Shown: positions 5,133 to 6,249 of the stretch, in pieces
Layout of the letters: every line of letters begins with the position of its first letter
Position numbering within the stretch: the stretch's first letter is position 1
Source: Thermoleophilia bacterium
GTDB lineage: Bacteria; Actinomycetota; Thermoleophilia; RBG-16-64-13
Direction: 5' to 3'
DNA length: 6,249 nucleotides
NCBI GenBank assembly: GCA_016929985.1
Contig: JAFGIH010000518.1
Coordinates: 1 to 6,249 of the forward strand
The notes under the pieces: generated by a model
The model's database searches: none
Told to the model about the DNA's origin: nothing
Seen by the model: the letters and a program-made list of their open reading frames with translations, nothing else
Position numbers and translations under genes: made by a program

Positions 5133-6249
5133 TCGTCTTCCTCGCGCAGGCTCGACTCGATGGTCTCGTCGACCTCACTGTCGACGTCTGGGATGACGTT
5201 CCGCCGATGCCCGGCGTCTTCGGAATCCCGCCCCAGAAGGGCCGACTCGCCTGACATCATGGCGTCGAAGGCCTTCGCCTTGAGTCGGCTGCGGACCGAC
5301 TCGATCCGGCTCTTCATCGAGTCGTAGTCCACAGGCTCCTCCATGACGGCCTCAGCAGTCTCAAAATCGCCGGTCGGGAGAGCAGCATCGGAAAGCTCGG
5401 CGAGCTCCGATCCGGCACTCTCGACCGCCTCAGCAACCGGCTCGGCCACAGGCACCGCGGGGGCGACCGTCCAATCGTCTGCAATAGCCGGAGCCTCGGC
5501 TCCCGACATGAAGGGCTGCTCGAGCTCTTGCCTGATGCGACGGCGGGTCTCCTCGATGCGGGCCTTCAAATCGTCCATCACAGGAGTCGCAGGCACCTCC
5601 ACGACCGTCTCTTCGGAGACAGGGGCTTCAGCCTCGGGAGCCTCCACGATCGGCGCTTCGATATCAGGCGCTTCGACAAGCGCCTCCTCTACCGGCGCTT
5701 CTTCCACGACCACCGTCTCAAACAAGGGCTCTTCCAGGATAGGGGTCTCGAAATCGAGCCCTTCTATGCTCTCGGTCCGAGAGACAGCCTCCCGCACCCC
5801 GGGAGTCTCAGTAGCCGGCTCAGGCCACGCGGAATCGATCCACTCGGTAGGCTTCTCGAACACCGGGCGCTCGGTCTCTATCTCAGCCGCTTCCATGGCC
5901 GGGAATTCGTCGGGGACGACCGGCAGGACAGACTCGAGGTTCTCTTCCTCCACCATGGGCGCAGCCGATTCCCATCCGCCTTGAATCAGCGGCTCTTCAA
6001 ACACCTCGTGGGTCAAGCTGATCTCGGTCTCGGCGACCTCGACCGCGGCTTCGGCGAGCGGCGCTTCCTCAACCGGCAACTCCGCGACCGGGGACTCCTC
6101 TGCCGGGGCCTCCTCTGCAGGAGCCTCCTCGACAAGGGCCTCCTCAACTGCCGTGTCGGCGGCAGGTGCGGGAGGCGTCTCCCACCACGGTGTCGGCGCG
6201 GGCGGCGCGATCGCCTCGACAGGCGAAGCCTCGGGAGTCTCCGTGACGG
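5129..6249 (-). CDS. acidic low-complexity protein, 5' part outside the window
   Basis: I do not recognise this protein. The frame is open from the TAG at 5129-5131 to the window edge, giving 372 visible residues, and the start lies beyond 6249. A TTG at 6077-6079 is not needed as a start, since coding-type sequence of the same composition continues upstream. The visible part is extremely rich in Glu, Ala, Pro and Val, with repeated EEAP and EAPxVEAP-type units (6047-6145 and 5585-5701), and should be disordered and strongly negative. Two Lys/Arg-rich, probably helical modules interrupt it at 5501-5575 and 5249-5323. The end is again acidic (ESSLREEDD). No membrane helix or catalytic motif is visible, so location is probably cytoplasmic unless the missing N-terminus says otherwise. 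It may be the tail of a larger protein with a folded N-terminal domain. It converges on the exoribonuclease gene and overlaps it by 4 bases. Coding is supported by a 1.1-kb open frame with protein-level repeats, but the composition could allow spurious long frames. Confidence 0.8.
   Translation of the reverse strand, partial: VTETPEASPVEAIAPPAPTPWWETPPAPAADTAVEEALVEEAPAEEAPAEESPVAELPVEEAPLAEAAVEVAETEISLTHEVFEEPLIQGGWESAAPMVEEENLESVLPVVPDEFPAMEAAEIETERPVFEKPTEWIDSAWPEPATETPGVREAVSRTESIEGLDFETPILEEPLFETVVVEEAPVEEALVEAPDIEAPIVEAPEAEAPVSEETVVEVPATPVMDDLKARIEETRRRIRQELEQPFMSGAEAPAIADDWTVAPAVPVAEPVAEAVESAGSELAELSDAALPTGDFETAEAVMEEPVDYDSMKSRIESVRSRLKAKAFDAMMSGESALLGRDSEDAGHRRNVIPDVDSEVDETIESSLREEDD
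5249..5323 (-). repeat. second copy of a 25-residue basic helical module
   Basis: It encodes a module beginning DSMKSRIESVRSRLKAK and ending MMSG. Aligned without gaps to the copy at 5501-5575, 10 of 25 residues are identical, including D1, K4, R6-I7-E8, R11, R13 and the final M-S-G, with conservative L/M, I/L, A/S and R/K changes. The heptad-like spacing suits a short amphipathic or coiled-coil helix. Confidence 0.65.
5501..5575 (-). repeat. first copy of the 25-residue basic helical module
   Basis: It encodes a module beginning DDLKARIEETRRRIRQELEQ and ending FMSG. It lies 84 residues before its partner in the protein. It is the only clearly basic segment in its surroundings, set between Pro/Glu/Ala-rich stretches. 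Confidence 0.65.
5585..5701 (-). repeat. EAP-type low-complexity protein repeats
   Basis: About 39 residues made of degenerate Glu-Ala-Pro-[Val/Ile/Glu] units (for example VEAPDIEAPIVEAPEAEAP). A similar block, EEAPAEEAPAEESP and its surroundings, lies at 6047-6145. They look like flexible, charged linkers that grow and shrink by slippage. Confidence 0.7.

Noticed and set aside
5343..5984. Long plus-strand open frame of 213 codons, Ser/Thr/Ala-rich
   Set aside because: It is the antisense of the Glu/Ala/Pro-rich gene. Its composition (Ser, Ala, Thr, Gly runs) is what the reverse complement of that repeat-rich sequence gives, and it has no ribosome binding site or recognisable motif.
6077..6079. 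TTG at 6077-6079 as the start of the acidic protein
   Set aside because: The same frame continues without a stop to the window edge with identical Glu/Ala/Pro composition, and there is no ribosome binding site before the TTG.

Overview
The window is GC-rich DNA with no mobile elements, CRISPR arrays, tRNA or rRNA genes. Two divergent transcription units leave a short shared promoter region at about 1567-1655, and a fifth-to-sixth gene junction near 5130 is convergent. The gene content points to a high-GC bacterium of the Actinomycetota or a relative such as a deep-branching or anaerobic actinobacterial class, with Chloroflexota as an alternative. The main reason is an LppX/LprG-type lipoprotein directly followed by a 14-helix MFS transporter, an arrangement best known from mycobacteria (lprG-Rv1410c/P55). 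The third gene of that unit, a YhaM-type HD exoribonuclease, is not part of the mycobacterial locus. I cannot name the genus.

Left part (minus strand, 1566 down to 27): a probable three-gene operon. It holds two uncharacterised soluble proteins (157 aa and about 105 aa) and then a DedA/VTT-domain membrane protein. A small hairpin just after the DedA stop may be the start of a terminator cut by the window edge.

Middle (plus strand, 1656 to 5132): a tight three-gene operon. An LprG-like lipoprotein (240 aa) is followed after 2 bases by the MFS transporter (558 aa), and after 13 more bases by the YhaM-like OB-fold plus HD-domain exoribonuclease (353 aa). The lipoprotein appears to be expressed from a promoter placed so that transcription starts at or next to the A of its ATG, i.e. 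a leaderless mRNA. By analogy with mycobacteria, the lipoprotein and the transporter would move lipids (triacylglycerol or lipoglycans) from the cytoplasmic membrane outward. DedA proteins are membrane-lipid transporters in several bacteria, so both sides of the divergent promoter may serve envelope lipid handling. This is inference.

Right part (minus strand, 6249 down to 5129): the C-terminal 372 residues of a very acidic, Pro/Ala/Val/Glu-rich, probably disordered protein whose start lies outside the window. Near its end it carries two copies of a short Lys/Arg-rich helical module. Its stop codon overlaps the stop codon of the YhaM-like gene within one CTAG palindrome.
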